DNA of 64,000 bases from Mesoplasma photuris ATCC 49581 (GTDB lineage: Bacteria > Bacillota_I > Bacilli_A > Mycoplasmatales > Mycoplasmataceae): the NCBI RefSeq assembly GCF_000702725.1, contig NZ_JNJI01000004.1, forward strand, positions 36,999 through 100,998, given 5' to 3'. The notes below the pieces were generated by a model. The model saw nothing but the letters and a program-made list of their open reading frames with translations. It searched no databases and was not told the origin of the DNA. Positions 25,476-35,275 of this stretch are shown here, piece after piece. The position numbers were made by a program, and so were the translations under genes. Position 1 is the stretch's first letter. Every line of letters begins with the position of its first letter.

Positions 25476-25508
25476 AATTAACTTTGAGTTTAAAAGGCAA
25501 AGTTAATT
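25476..25508. other. 11-bp perfect inverted repeat between rpsP and rimM
   Basis: AATTAACTTTG and CAAAGTTAATT enclose an 11-base loop, 12 bases after the rpsP stop and 17 before the rimM ATG. No T run follows, so it is more likely a processing or stability hairpin than a terminator. Confidence 0.65.
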
Positions 25509-25520
25509 TAACTATTTAAA

Positions 25521-25796
25521 TTATTTAGCTGATTTGTTTGCTAATTTAGCTTCGTGTAATTCTTTCATTACACCATCTTTTGAGAATAAATCTCTAACTG
25601 TATCTGTTGGTTGAGCACCATTTTGTAATCATTTTAAAGCTAATTCTTTATCAATTTTTACTTCGTTTTTTAATGGATCAAATGTACCTACTAATTCGAT
25701 ATATTGACCATTACGGTTAACGCGTGAATCCGCAGCTACTATTCTGTAGAATGGAGCTTGTTTTTTTCCGATTCTTTTTAATCTTAATTTAACCAT
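25521..25796 (-). CDS. rpsP: 30S ribosomal protein S16
   Basis: A 91-aa ribosomal protein: [25 protein letters not shown] is the family signature, followed by GTFDP and [23 protein letters not shown]. It is interrupted by one TGA-Trp. GGAGGACAACA precedes the ATG. First gene of the rpsP-rimM-trmD-rplS operon. Confidence 0.97.
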
Positions 25797-25845
25797 TGTT
25801 GTCCTCCTTATATTAATAATTTTTAAACCTTAATTATAATACTAT

Positions 25846-25884
25846 AAAAAAAATAAGGTGTCAAGTAATTTTACTTAACACCTT
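25846..25884 (-). terminator. terminator of ffh-rlmH
   Basis: Long stem AAGGTGTTAAGTAA/TTACTTGACACCTT (one G-T type mismatch) with a run of T after it on the minus strand. Confidence 0.9.
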
Positions 25885-25889
25885 AATAA

Positions 25890-26357
25890 TTATTTATGAT
25901 ATTTTTCATTATTATTAATTTTAAATGAGCGATAGATTTGTTCTAATAAAATTATTCTAAACAATTGGTGTGGTAATGTTATTTTTCCAAAAGATATTTT
26001 GTTTTTATATTTATTTTTAAAATCATCAGAATATCCATCACTTGGACCAATTGTGAAAATTACCTTACCTGTTTTTAAATCTTTTATATTTAAGATTTCT
26101 TCTGCTAAATCTTCTGAAGAAGATATTTTTGAAGCGACATCCATAACAATAACTTCATGATCTTTAAATGATTCTAGTTTTTGCATAAGCGAGTTTGAGT
26201 TTATTTCACGATTTTTAAGATCAGCAAATTTAAATTCCTCTTTTAATTCAATAACTTCTAAATCAGCAAATTTTGATATTCTTTTTAAATATTCTTTACT
26301 TGCATCGATGAAATATTTTTCATCAAGCTTTCCGAAACAAAGGATTTTAATTTTCAT
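25890..26357 (-). CDS. rlmH: 23S rRNA (pseudouridine1915-N3)-methyltransferase RlmH
   Basis: A 155-aa SPOUT enzyme that methylates pseudouridine 1915 in 23S rRNA. Core motifs: VIVMDVASKISSSEDLAEEI (L-D-..G...sS..fA), VIFTIGPSDGYS (I-G-G-..G) and ISFGKITLPHQLFRIILLEQIYRSFKINNNEKYHK, matching the S...T.pH...R..l.EQiYRa..i..g..YH ending. It follows ffh by 11 bases. Confidence 0.96.
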   Translation of the reverse strand: MKIKILCFGKLDEKYFIDASKEYLKRISKFADLEVIELKEEFKFADLKNREINSNSLMQKLESFKDHEVIVMDVASKISSSEDLAEEILNIKDLKTGKVIFTIGPSDGYSDDFKNKYKNKISFGKITLPHQLFRIILLEQIYRSFKINNNEKYHK

Positions 26358-26368
26358 AATAAAAGTGG

Positions 26369-27718
26369 TTAAAAACCACCAAATCCTCTACCACCAAATT
26401 GTGGCATTTTTCCTTTTTTCATCATTTTAGTCATTTCCATCACTTGTTTTTTACCTTTATCAAAGTTATTTAGCAGTTCATTAAATTCTTTTTCTGATCT
26501 ACCAGAACCTTTGATAATACGTTGTTTTCTAGTTAACGCTTTTAATAATCTAGGATCTCTTCTTTCTTTTAAAGTCATAGAATCCATAATGATTGAAAAG
26601 ACAACAAGTTTTCTTTGAGCATCTTCAATTTGAGTATCACTAATTTTTCCAGCTCCAGGAACCATTTTCATCAATCCACCAATTGATCCCATTTTAGATA
26701 CTTGAGCTAATTGATTTCTTAAATCTTCAAGATCAAATTGACCCATGAACATTCTTTTCATAGTTTTTTGCATTGAACGTTCATCGATATTTTCAACTGC
26801 TTTTTCAAATAAAGTTTCAACATCACCCATTCCAAGAATACGATCAGCCATTCTTTTTGGATGGAATGCAGCAAGTGCAGAAACACCTTCACCTTCTCCA
26901 ATAAACTTAATTGGTAGTTTAGTCATATGACTGATTGAAAGTGTTGCCCCACCTCGTGCATCACCGTCAAGTTTAGTTACAATAACACCTGATAATTTTA
27001 ATAAGTTATTAAATTCATTTGTAACATTAATAATTTCTTGACCAATCATTCCATCAACAACAAGTAAAATTTCACTTGGTGATGTTGTTTTTCTTAATTC
27101 ATTTAATTCATTCATTAAATCTTTATCAATTTGTAAACGACCAGCAGTATCTAATAAAACAACATCATGACCATTTGCTTCAGCAAATTCAATTGCTTGT
27201 TTAGCAGTTTTAATTGGAGCTTGTTTTCCTTTTTCAAAAACAGTAATGTTATTTTTTTGTCCTAATTCGACTAATTGATCAATCGCTCCAGGTCTATAAA
27301 TATCTAATCCAACCATTAAAGGATTTTTAGATTGTTTCTTTCTTAGTAAATTAGCTAATTTATTAGTTGTTGTTGTTTTTCCTGAACCTTGTAACCCAAC
27401 CATCATAATAACTGTTGGTTTTTTTGTTAAATTCAAAGAGGCATTTTCTTTACCTAAAACAGCAATTAGTTCATCGTGAACAATTTTAACCATTTGTTGG
27501 TGTGCTTTAACACCTTCTTCGATGTAACCGCCTTCTGCTTTTTCTTTAATTTTTTCAATTAGTTCTTTAACCACTTCAACGTTAACGTCAGCTTCAAGTA
27601 AAGCTAGTCTAATTTCTCTTAATGTGTCTTTAATATTATCTTGATTTAAAGTCGATTGTTTCATGTTTTTTTCAATCGACTTCTTCATTCTCTTAGATAA
27701 AAAATCTCCAAATGCCAT
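26369..27718 (-). CDS. ffh: signal recognition particle GTPase Ffh
   Basis: A 449-aa SRP54 homologue that targets nascent membrane proteins. N domain 1-90; G domain with G1 GLQGSGKTT, DTAGRLQIDKDLMNEL, TKLDGDARGGA and GEG; M domain with methionine-rich helices (GQFDLEDLRNQLAQVSKMGSIGGLMKMVPG) that bind SRP RNA and signal peptides. The ATG at 27718 follows GGAGG; an upstream in-frame TTG would destroy that site's role. Length normal. Confidence 0.98.
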   Translation of the reverse strand: MAFGDFLSKRMKKSIEKNMKQSTLNQDNIKDTLREIRLALLEADVNVEVVKELIEKIKEKAEGGYIEEGVKAHQQMVKIVHDELIAVLGKENASLNLTKKPTVIMMVGLQGSGKTTTTNKLANLLRKKQSKNPLMVGLDIYRPGAIDQLVELGQKNNITVFEKGKQAPIKTAKQAIEFAEANGHDVVLLDTAGRLQIDKDLMNELNELRKTTSPSEILLVVDGMIGQEIINVTNEFNNLLKLSGVIVTKLDGDARGGATLSISHMTKLPIKFIGEGEGVSALAAFHPKRMADRILGMGDVETLFEKAVENIDERSMQKTMKRMFMGQFDLEDLRNQLAQVSKMGSIGGLMKMVPGAGKISDTQIEDAQRKLVVFSIIMDSMTLKERRDPRLLKALTRKQRIIKGSGRSEKEFNELLNNFDKGKKQVMEMTKMMKKGKMPQFGGRGFGGF

Positions 27719-27748
27719 AATAATTTCCTCCAATTATTTCTATTTAAA

Positions 27749-28162
27749 TTATAACAAAGATATATTGTAATTATCAATTCACGCTAAATTTGCATCAACC
27801 ATCTTTTTACCATAATACTTTGCCTCAATTAAAGTCATATCATTTAATTCAATGAATAAATCTTTTTGATAATTAATTGATAACCCACCAATATTTGCAA
27901 ATTGTTTAAGTTTAATATCATTAATTTGTTCTAATCCAATTTGGATTATATTATTCTTGATTATTTCACCACGTTTACAAATTAAAATTCTTCTATCTGT
28001 TAATCCAATTAAATGTGGAACATTATCAATATTACACACAAAAGCTTCAATGATAGTTTCACTATCAAAAATTCTTTGTACTAATAATTTAAATTCATCT
28101 TTTTCAATAATCTCTTTTACAAACATTGTTGATTCTTCTAATTTTTTAAAATTTGTATTCAT
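27749..28162 (-). CDS. bacterial PH-domain protein (YokE-like)
   Basis: A 137-aa protein with AFVCNIDNVPHLIGLTDRRILICKRGE in the middle. The pattern 'h.g.l.lTd.Rli...kg' with following IPLEQI-like GLEQINDIKLKQ is typical of bacterial PH (YokE/DUF304-type) domains. Residues 1-30 are helical. No membrane segment. It lies 30 bases upstream of ffh. Ligand and role unknown. Confidence 0.7.
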
Positions 28163-28224
28163 TGTATTTCCTATATTTATAATTTTACTTTATATATAAT
28201 TATTTTAAAGAATATGGAGTAATT

Positions 28225-28959
28225 ATGAATAAAAATTATTATGGTAGTTTAGCGAGTTTAATTTACAACTTTACAAAACCACCAGGAACTTCTATTGATG
28301 GTGATATTGAATTTTATACGAAAATGTTAATGCCTAGAGATGGATTAGTTCTTGAAGCTGGAGTTGGTAATGGTCGTATGTTAATACCTTTAGCTCGTAA
28401 AGGTATTAACATCATTGGAATTGATAACTCTCAAGAAATGATTGATATTTGTAAAGAAAATATTAGTCACTACAATCTTGATTCTTATTTAGAACATGCT
28501 GAGTTAAGAGATTTTAAGTATCACACAGCATTTGATTCAATAATTATGCCTAATGGAAGTTTTTGTTTAATTCAAGATAAAACTGAAGCAATCGATATTT
28601 TAAAAAACTTTAGATCACTATTAACTGACGATGGTCAAGTGATGCTCGATTTAATTTATCCAATTAGTTTTAAACCTGGTGATATTCACAAGAAAGATTA
28701 CCAAGTAAATGATCAAACAATTACATTAGAAAATAGATCTCTTTCAATGGATTGAGAACACCAAAAAACCAAATCATTATTTACTTACACTCAAGATGAT
28801 GTTTATGAAGAACAAAATTTTGAATTAAATTGATATGGAATTGATGAATTTAAAATGATTTTAAAATCAGTTGGTTTTAGTAAAATCGAAGTGATTAAAA
28901 ATTATGGTGATAAAAGAATGTTGAATTTAAAAACTGTTACATTTATTGCTAAAAAATAA
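28225..28959 (+). CDS. class I SAM-dependent methyltransferase
   Basis: A 244-aa protein. Motif I is VLEAGVGNGRMLIPLARKG (about 42-60), then GIDNSQEMIDICKEN (motif Post I) and FDSIIMPNGSFCLIQD (motif II region). The Rossmann methyltransferase fold is clear, the substrate is not. C-terminal FSKIEVIKNYGDKR... is common to small-molecule or unknown methyltransferases. TATAAT at 28195-28200 and GGAG before the ATG support independent transcription; a bidirectional terminator follows. Confidence 0.85.
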
Positions 28960-28960
28960 T

Positions 28961-28994
28961 AAAAAACACGCTCCTTTAAACGAACGTGTTTTTT
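28961..28994. terminator. bidirectional terminator between methyltransferase and ABC permease
   Basis: AAAAAACACG/CGTGTTTTTT stem closes two convergent transcripts. Confidence 0.85.
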
Positions 28995-29017
28995 ATAAAC
29001 ATAATTATTACTGATTA

Positions 29018-29977
29018 TTAAATATTAATATTAATTTTTTTGTAATCTTTATAGCTTAAAAAATTAAATATTTGTAAAACAACAAAATTTATTATTGGAA
29101 ATAAAATAACTAAAGTTATATTTTTATAATTTATCGACGATACGTATGGCCCAAAAATAATTTGAACATCAAAAGAGTTTATACTTATTTTTCTTGTATA
29201 AAATTCTAATGTCGGTTTATATAATTCGAATATTGAAAAGTATTTCAAAAATCCGAAATAATAAGTGTACGTTGAGTGATTTTCAACATCTATTGGAAAA
29301 ACTTTTCCATAAACACTTTCATATTCACTAATCAAAAAATAAGATATTATAAGATATCCAATAAAGAGTCCAGCAATAATAAAAAATGTTGTTGTGTTTT
29401 CTTTTGTTTTTATACTTAAAAAATTAATTATTGATGCAATAAAAATATTAATTAAAACAAATAGTAAACAGTCTGCAAAAACATTTCCAATGGTTTGATT
29501 TGCATCATTTGCAAATGATGAATAGATAACAATCACTAAAAAAGAAGGTAAAAATACAAAAATAATTATTAATCATGTATAAATCATTTTATTTAGAAAA
29601 AGCGTTTTTCTATTTATTCCCGATATAACTCATAAAGAAATTTGTTTATTTTTCACTTCTCTATTAAAGTTTAAGAAAGAAAATATTACTGATTGTATTG
29701 AAAAAAATATTATTCCTATCCCACCAAAAAGAAGAGTAATTACACTAGAAAAGCCTTTTAAAACAATATTTTGAAAATCAATAATAGTTCCTTGGTTATT
29801 TGTTATCCCTATTGTCATATTTGTTGGAGCAATATAGTGAACTAATTGATCACTACTATTTATATAAATTAAAATTGCTGTAATTACAGAAAAAATTAAC
29901 ATGAAGAATAAAATTAATTTATATTGAAGTTTTAAATGAGTAATTAATACTCTGGTTTTTTTAAAACGCGAAGTCAT
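29018..29977 (-). CDS. ABC-2 type transporter permease, downstream duplicate copy
   Basis: A 319-aa membrane protein with about six hydrophobic segments. It is a close paralogue of the permease at 30088-31059: both begin FKK-x-RVLITH-x-KLQYKLILFFMLIFS and share FADCLLF-x-x-INIFIAS and FELYKPTLEFYT. The ATG at 29977 is chosen because it aligns with the paralogue's ATG; ATG 29980 is also possible. The sequence before it is a decayed copy of the ATPase 3' end. No ATPase of its own remains, so it probably pairs with the upstream ATPase and permease. Confidence 0.85.
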
Positions 29978-29980
29978 CAT

Positions 29981-30087
29981 TTAAATTCCTTTCTTTTATA
30001 TATCACTAAATTATTTAATGATCTTATTAAATATCATTTTCTAATAAATTGAATTCTTTTACTAAAATTTCATTTTTTACTAATTAT
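29981..30087 (-). pseudogene. remnant of the 3' end of a duplicated ABC ATPase gene
   Basis: Read on the minus strand, 30080 down to 29984 encodes VKNEILVKEFNLLENDI, then stops and a frameshift, then YKRKEFK. This matches the C-terminus of the intact ATPase at 31059 (IKNGILVKEFNVSDKDI ... VYKRKEFK), and the DNA matches over about 100 bases. So the ATPase tail plus permease was duplicated and the ATPase part decayed. Its last codons now supply the Shine-Dalgarno AAAGGAA for the downstream permease. Confidence 0.85.
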
Positions 30088-31059
30088 TTAAATATTAATA
30101 TTTATTTTTTTATAGTCTTTATAACTTAAAAAGTTTAATATTTGTGTGGCCATAAAATTTATTATGGGGAATAAAATAACTAAAGTGATATTTTTGTAAT
30201 TTAACGATTCAACTACTGCGACAGTGGGTTCTCACCCATATCAATTAGTTTTACTTTTGATTTCGCTTATGTCTATTGTATAAAATTCCAATGTTGGTTT
30301 ATAAAGTTCGAATATAGAAATATATTTTAAAAATCCAAAATAATATGTAACATTATTTTGATTATCCATCTCTAAAGGAAACTTATCCCCATAAGAACTT
30401 TCATATATATTAATTAATATATAAGAACTTATCATATATGCAATAAAGATTCCAACAATAACAAAAAATATAGTTGTATTTTCTTTTGTTTTTATACTTA
30501 AAAAATTAATTAGTGATGCAATAAAAATATTTATTACTATAAACAAAAGACAATCAGCAAAAACATTACCAATTAATTGCTGTGCATCCTCTGCAAAGCT
30601 AGAATAAATTACAATTCCTAAAAAAGAGGGGAAAAATACAAAAATTATTATCAATCATGTATAAATCACTTTATTTAGAAAAAGAGATTTTCTATTTATG
30701 CCAGATAAAATTCAAAGAGAAATTTGTTTATTTTTAATTTCTCTATTAAAATTTAAAAATGAAAATATTATAGATTGTACTGTAAAAAAAATAATTCCTA
30801 TTGTTCCAAAAAGAAGTGTTATTGTACTTGAAAAACCATTTTCATCAGTAATTATTTGATGAGGTAGATTTCATTCATTTCCACCTATTCATTCACGAAC
30901 TCTAGTTGAAGCGATATAGTGAAATAATTGTTCACTACTATTTATATAAATTAAAATTCCTGTTATTGCAGAAAATATTAACATGAAGAACAAAATTAAT
31001 TTATATTGAAGTTTGAAATGAGTAATTAATACTCTTGCTTTTTTAAAATGTAAATTCAT
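30088..31059 (-). CDS. ABC-2 type transporter permease, upstream copy
   Basis: A 323-aa protein with about six membrane segments, beginning MNLHFKKARVLITHFKLQ. Two are N-terminal-proximal, with a large extracytoplasmic loop rich in Trp (TGA) at about 50-75. Its ATG overlaps the stop of the ATPase (TAATG), so the two form one transporter. Substrate unknown; ABC-2 exporters handle peptides, lipids or antibiotics. The copy at 29018 diverges most in the loops. Confidence 0.87.
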
Positions 31060-31769
31060 TATTTAAATTCTTTTCTTTTGTACACATCACTAAATTCTTT
31101 GCTTATCTTTTCAATATCTTTATCTGATACATTGAATTCTTTTACTAAAATTCCGTTTTTTATTATCGCTACTCTATCACAAGTTTTAGCTATTTCTTCA
31201 AAGATATGTGAACATATAATAATTGTTGTGTTGTTTTCATTTTTTAATTTTAATATGAACGCATTAAATAGATCTTGCATAACAGGATCTAATCCAGATG
31301 TAGGTTCATCCATAATTAATAACTCTGGTTTATGCATCACAGAAGTAATAATAGCTATTTTTTGTTTCATACCTTTAGACATTTTTTTTATTTTTGTCTT
31401 TGTATCAATTTCAAAATAGTTTATTAACTTTTTAGTGTATTCTCAGTCCTCATTTGTTCCATTTCTTAAAAAGTGAACAGTTTTTAAATAATCAATTCCT
31501 TTAAGATCATCATTTAAAGAAACCTCTCCCGGTAAATACCCTGTTTTTTTCATTATTTTATCAATATTTAAAAACGGATCTAATTCATCTATTCTTACAT
31601 TTCCCTTATCTGGTGAAATGAAACCTAATATTTGCCTTATCAAAGTTGTTTTTCCAGCTCCATTAGGACCAATTATTCCGAAAACTTCCCCTTTTGAAAT
31701 TGATAAATTAATATTAAAGTTTCCAGAATTTTCAGAATAAACTTTAGTTAAATTTTCAGCTTTAATCAT
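31059..31769 (-). CDS. ABC transporter ATP-binding protein (ABC-2 exporter type)
   Basis: A 236-aa ATPase. Walker A is GPNGAGKTT (about 34-42), signature MSKGMKQK (the form common in ABC-2 systems rather than LSGGQ), Walker B LLIMDEPTSGLD, and switch His in IICSHIFEEI. It is followed by two paralogous permease genes. A perfect inverted repeat lies 36-55 bases upstream of its ATG. Confidence 0.92.
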
Positions 31770-31804
31770 TTACTTATTTCTCCATTTCTACATAGTCATT
31801 TTTG

Positions 31805-31824
31805 TAGATATTTTATAATATCTA
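31805..31824. promoter_or_regulatory. inverted repeat upstream of the ABC ATPase (possible operator)
   Basis: TAGATATT-TTAT-AATATCTA, 8-bp perfect arms, nested in a wider GTAGATA...TATCTAC repeat up to 31834. It overlaps TATAAT-like sequence, so it may be an operator over a promoter. In AT-rich DNA chance is not excluded. Confidence 0.45.
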
Positions 31825-31930
31825 TATTATCTACTTTTTAATTATTAATATCTCATTATGATAATAATTATTAGAAAGTATTTAAATAATGTATAAGCTT
31901 AACAAATATTTAATTAATTAAAATTATATA

Positions 31931-31964
31931 AAAAACCACTTTCCTTATTTGGAAAGTGGTTTTT
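31931..31964 (-). terminator. terminator of rny
   Basis: Perfect 14-bp stem AAAAACCACTTTCC/GGAAAGTGGTTTTT directly after the rny stop codon. Confidence 0.92.
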
Positions 31965-31967
31965 AAA

Positions 31968-33482
31968 TTATTTAATAATATGTATTTCTCTTTTTTCTCT
32001 GATTACTGTAATTGTGATTTCTCCAGGAATGATAACATTGTCAACAATTCCTTTTTCAACTCTTTTCACTATATTCATTAATTCAGCATCACTTACTTCA
32101 ATTGGATCAACAATAACTCTAATTTGTCTACCTGATTGAAGTGCATAACTTTGATTAACTCCAGGAATTTCATTACATATTTTTTCGATTTCTTTCATTC
32201 TAGAAATGAAATCAGAAATTGTGTTGTTTCTAGCACCAGGACGTGATGCAGATATTGAATCAGCAATTGCTACAATTGCAGCGATTTCACTGTTCTTCGG
32301 TTCATCTTCATGATGAGAAGCAATTGTATTAATAACAATATCACTTTCTCCATATCGTTTAGCAACTTTTTTACCTAACAATACGTGACTACCTTCTTCT
32401 TCAAAATCCACAGCTTTTCCAATGTCGTGAAGTAAACCAGCTCTAACAGCTTCTTTTACATCAAGTCCTAGTTCTGCTGCTATTGATCCAGCTATTTTAG
32501 CAACTTCAATTGAATGTAGTAAAACAGATTGACCATAACTTGTTCTATATTTTAATTTACCAACTAGTTTTACCATTTCGATATCCATATCATTGATATT
32601 TAATTCTCGTATAGTTTCATAACCTTTTTCAATAATTGTTGCTTCTAATTCTTTAGCTTCAATTTCTAATTCAGATTCAATTTTAACAGGTTGGATTCTT
32701 CCATCTTTAATTAATTTTTCTAATACTCTTGTAGCTATTTCTCTTCTAATTGGATTAAAAGACGAAATTGTTACAACTCCAGGTGTTTCATCAACTAAAA
32801 TATCAACTCCACCATATTGTTCAAATGCTTTAATATTTCTTCCATCTTTTCCAATCACTCTACCCTTCATTTCATCGTTTGGTAGTTTAACTATATTTGA
32901 TGTTTTTTCATTAACAATATCTGTTGCGTATTTTTGCATTGCTTCAATAATGATGTTATTAGAAATTTCTTTAGCTCTTGTGTAGGCAACTAATTCTGCA
33001 TTTTTTACCAAGGATACAATTTCATTACCTAATCTTGTTTCAACTTGTTCTAAAATAATATTCTTTGCTTCTTTTTGTGAAAGACCAGAAATTGTTTCAA
33101 GTTTCTTTAAAACTTCATTTACTTTTTCATCATATTCTTTTTTACGTTTTTCGATGTCCAATTCTTTTGAAATAATTCGATTTTCTTTATATTCTAAAAG
33201 ATCTTGTTCTTTTTCTAAAATTTTTCTTTCTGATTTTAGACGATTTTTTTCTGTTTCTAATTCTGATTCTAGATTACGTTTTTCGTTTTCAAATGTTGAT
33301 TTCAAATTATTGATTTCACGATAACTTTTTTCTAAAATTATTTTTGCTTTTTGTTTTGCTTCTTTTTCTGCTATTTTTATTTTCTTTTTTCTACTTTTAG
33401 AAAAAAGAAAATAAACAAAAAAAGAAATTGTAATTAATAGAGTTACACCTAAGATAAGTGTAACAATTTGATATGTATTCAT
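31968..33482 (-). CDS. rny: ribonuclease Y
   Basis: A 504-aa membrane-bound endoribonuclease that starts mRNA decay. One transmembrane helix (about 7-28) is followed by a long coiled coil (30-190), a KH domain (PNDEMKGRVIGKDGRNIKAFE, with GxxG = GKDG) and an HD domain (RAGLLHDIGKAVDFE, HVLLGKKVAKRYG, IASHHEDE). Length is typical. It lies alone between a divergent ABC gene and its own terminator. Confidence 0.97.
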   Translation of the reverse strand: MNTYQIVTLILGVTLLITISFFVYFLFSKSRKKKIKIAEKEAKQKAKIILEKSYREINNLKSTFENEKRNLESELETEKNRLKSERKILEKEQDLLEYKENRIISKELDIEKRKKEYDEKVNEVLKKLETISGLSQKEAKNIILEQVETRLGNEIVSLVKNAELVAYTRAKEISNNIIIEAMQKYATDIVNEKTSNIVKLPNDEMKGRVIGKDGRNIKAFEQYGGVDILVDETPGVVTISSFNPIRREIATRVLEKLIKDGRIQPVKIESELEIEAKELEATIIEKGYETIRELNINDMDIEMVKLVGKLKYRTSYGQSVLLHSIEVAKIAGSIAAELGLDVKEAVRAGLLHDIGKAVDFEEEGSHVLLGKKVAKRYGESDIVINTIASHHEDEPKNSEIAAIVAIADSISASRPGARNNTISDFISRMKEIEKICNEIPGVNQSYALQSGRQIRVIVDPIEVSDAELMNIVKRVEKGIVDNVIIPGEITITVIREKREIHIIK

Positions 33483-33713
33483 ATTTTTTCCTATCTATTT
33501 CTAGTATCAGGAAAACTGTGGTGTACTTTCGTACTATTTAATTATAAATTAAAAAAGCAAAAACCACTATTAGTTATCGGTTTTAGTGAATAGAAGACAT
33601 TAGTTATAAATTTATTTGATTAATAAATATATTTATAAACGCTTAAAAACAAAGTTTAAAAATTTAATTTTGATAGAATTAAATTGAATAAAACGTTCAA
33701 AGAAAGTTACAAA
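33483..33713. promoter_or_regulatory. divergent intergenic region between rny and an ABC ATPase
   Basis: 231 bases without a gene. On the minus strand TATAAT near 33541-33546 is a plausible rny -10. On the plus strand TAGAAT near 33674-33679 is a plausible -10 for the ABC operon. A small GTAC-GAAA-GTAC tetraloop hairpin lies near 33524. Nothing else recognisable. Confidence 0.4.
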
Positions 33714-34415
33714 ATGATAAAAATAAATAATTTATTATATAGACCTCATAATAAAAGTTTATTTCAAATGAAAATAGATAATTTGAATATAAATTCTGGA
33801 GAAGTTATTGCACTTTGTGGTGAAAATGGTTCTGGTAAATCTACTTTCGTTGATTTAATTACTGGTGTTAAATATTTTGAACAAGGTAGAATTGATATTA
33901 ATACTGCTATTGAAGATCCTAGTTCGATATTTTCAGTAACTTTTCAACATACAAGTTTTGCAAACGAATCAATATATCGATTAATTACATTCTTTTTAAA
34001 AATCAATAAACTATGATCATCAGAAAATCTAAATAAAATTTTAATAGATTTCGAATTGTTAGATTTGAAGGATAAATTATATACCGAATTAAGTTTTGGT
34101 CAGCAACAACGTTTAAAGTTTGCTCTAGCTTTAATAAAACCTTTTAAAATTTTGATTATTGATGAGATTTTTTCTGGATTAGACTCTAGATGACGCAGGA
34201 AAATAAAAAACTTGATTGTTGATTTAAAAAATAAAGATTTAACTGTTATTTTGATCAGTCACGAAGTTAATGAAATTACTGATTTAGCTAATCGAGTTTT
34301 GCATTTTGAAAATGGAAGAATTATCAATGACTTTAAACTTATGGGATCAAATTTAGAAAAGAAAGAATTTCTTATTGAAAAAATTACTTATCTAAAAGAT
34401 TGAGAGGAAAATTAA
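33714..34415 (+). CDS. ABC transporter ATP-binding protein
   Basis: A 233-aa ATPase beginning MIKINNLLYRPHNKS. Walker A GENGSGKST, signature LSFGQQQRLKFA (variant of LSGGQ), Walker B ILIIDEIFSGLD (Pro of DEP replaced by Ile) and switch His in LISHEVNEI. An in-frame TTG upstream gives a longer product but the ATG at 33714 starts the conserved domain. It is followed after one base by a permease gene. The variant signature and D-loop suggest a divergent exporter. Confidence 0.87.
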
Positions 34416-34416
34416 T

Positions 34417-35214
34417 ATGAATAACGTTTTCCAACTAATCAACTTTGAGTTAGTTAATTTCTTCAAATCATTTAAAAAAATAATTTTATCCATTTTATTT
34501 TTCATAGGTTTTTTATCTATCAGTATTCAAATTTGTATAAATATTAGTAATGTAAATGCTTTGTTGAGCTTTTCATTTGCGAGAATAATTATTTTTTCTG
34601 TAATTAGTTTATTCTTCATTTATTCAATTAATAAAAATATAGTTTCTGGAAAAGTAAAAAATTATTTATTAAATAATTTTTCAAAACAACAATATCTAAT
34701 CGCTTATTATTTATTAGCTAGTTTTTTAATCTTAGCTTTAAATACTTTATTAATTATTATATTCAATTTAATATGATCACAAACTCAAACATATCCAGAT
34801 TTTAATCTCGTAAATTGATTTTCCTTTTATTTATTATTTTTCATTTTTACACCTTTGATTATAATTGGTATTCATTTTGCAATTTACTATTTTTGATATA
34901 ACAAAGGCAAAAACGCAAATGGCTATCTAATTTTAAATTTAGTTATTATTTTAATAACGTTATTAATCTGAATATTTTGAGGACTTTTACTAGATAAATT
35001 AAATTGAATTAATTATATTTTTATAGCAATGCCTTATTTAAATATGATGTATCTACTACCAAATATAGAAGAAATGATAAAAATATCACAATATTGAGTA
35101 CTACTAATTAATCTTGGTTACAGCATTTTACTATTTTTATTTTTATGAAAATCAATAAGATCTAGTTCACATTATTTTATGAATGATAAAAAAGTAAAAA
35201 ATAAATTTGCTTAG
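34417..35214 (+). CDS. ABC transporter permease (six-helix membrane protein)
   Basis: A 265-aa membrane protein with six hydrophobic segments (about 20-40, 52-72, 98-120, 135-158, 170-195, 225-245), very rich in Ile/Leu/Phe, with many TGA-Trp codons. The ATG follows the ATPase stop by one base (TAATATG). No family motif beyond topology. With the preceding gene it makes a complete ABC-2-like transporter of unknown substrate. Confidence 0.8.
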
Positions 35215-35237
35215 TTTTACAAATATATTTAACAATT

Positions 35238-35265
35238 AAAAATCGCAAATAAATTGCGATTTTTT
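35238..35265. terminator. bidirectional terminator between ABC permease and recA
   Basis: AAAAATCGCAA/TTGCGATTTTT symmetric stem between convergent genes. Confidence 0.88.
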
Positions 35266-35275
35266 AAACGTCAAA

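Noticed and set aside
28961..31970. Region with two ABC permeases considered as a mobile element insertion
   Set aside because: No transposase, terminal repeats or target duplication; the tandem duplication explains the structure.
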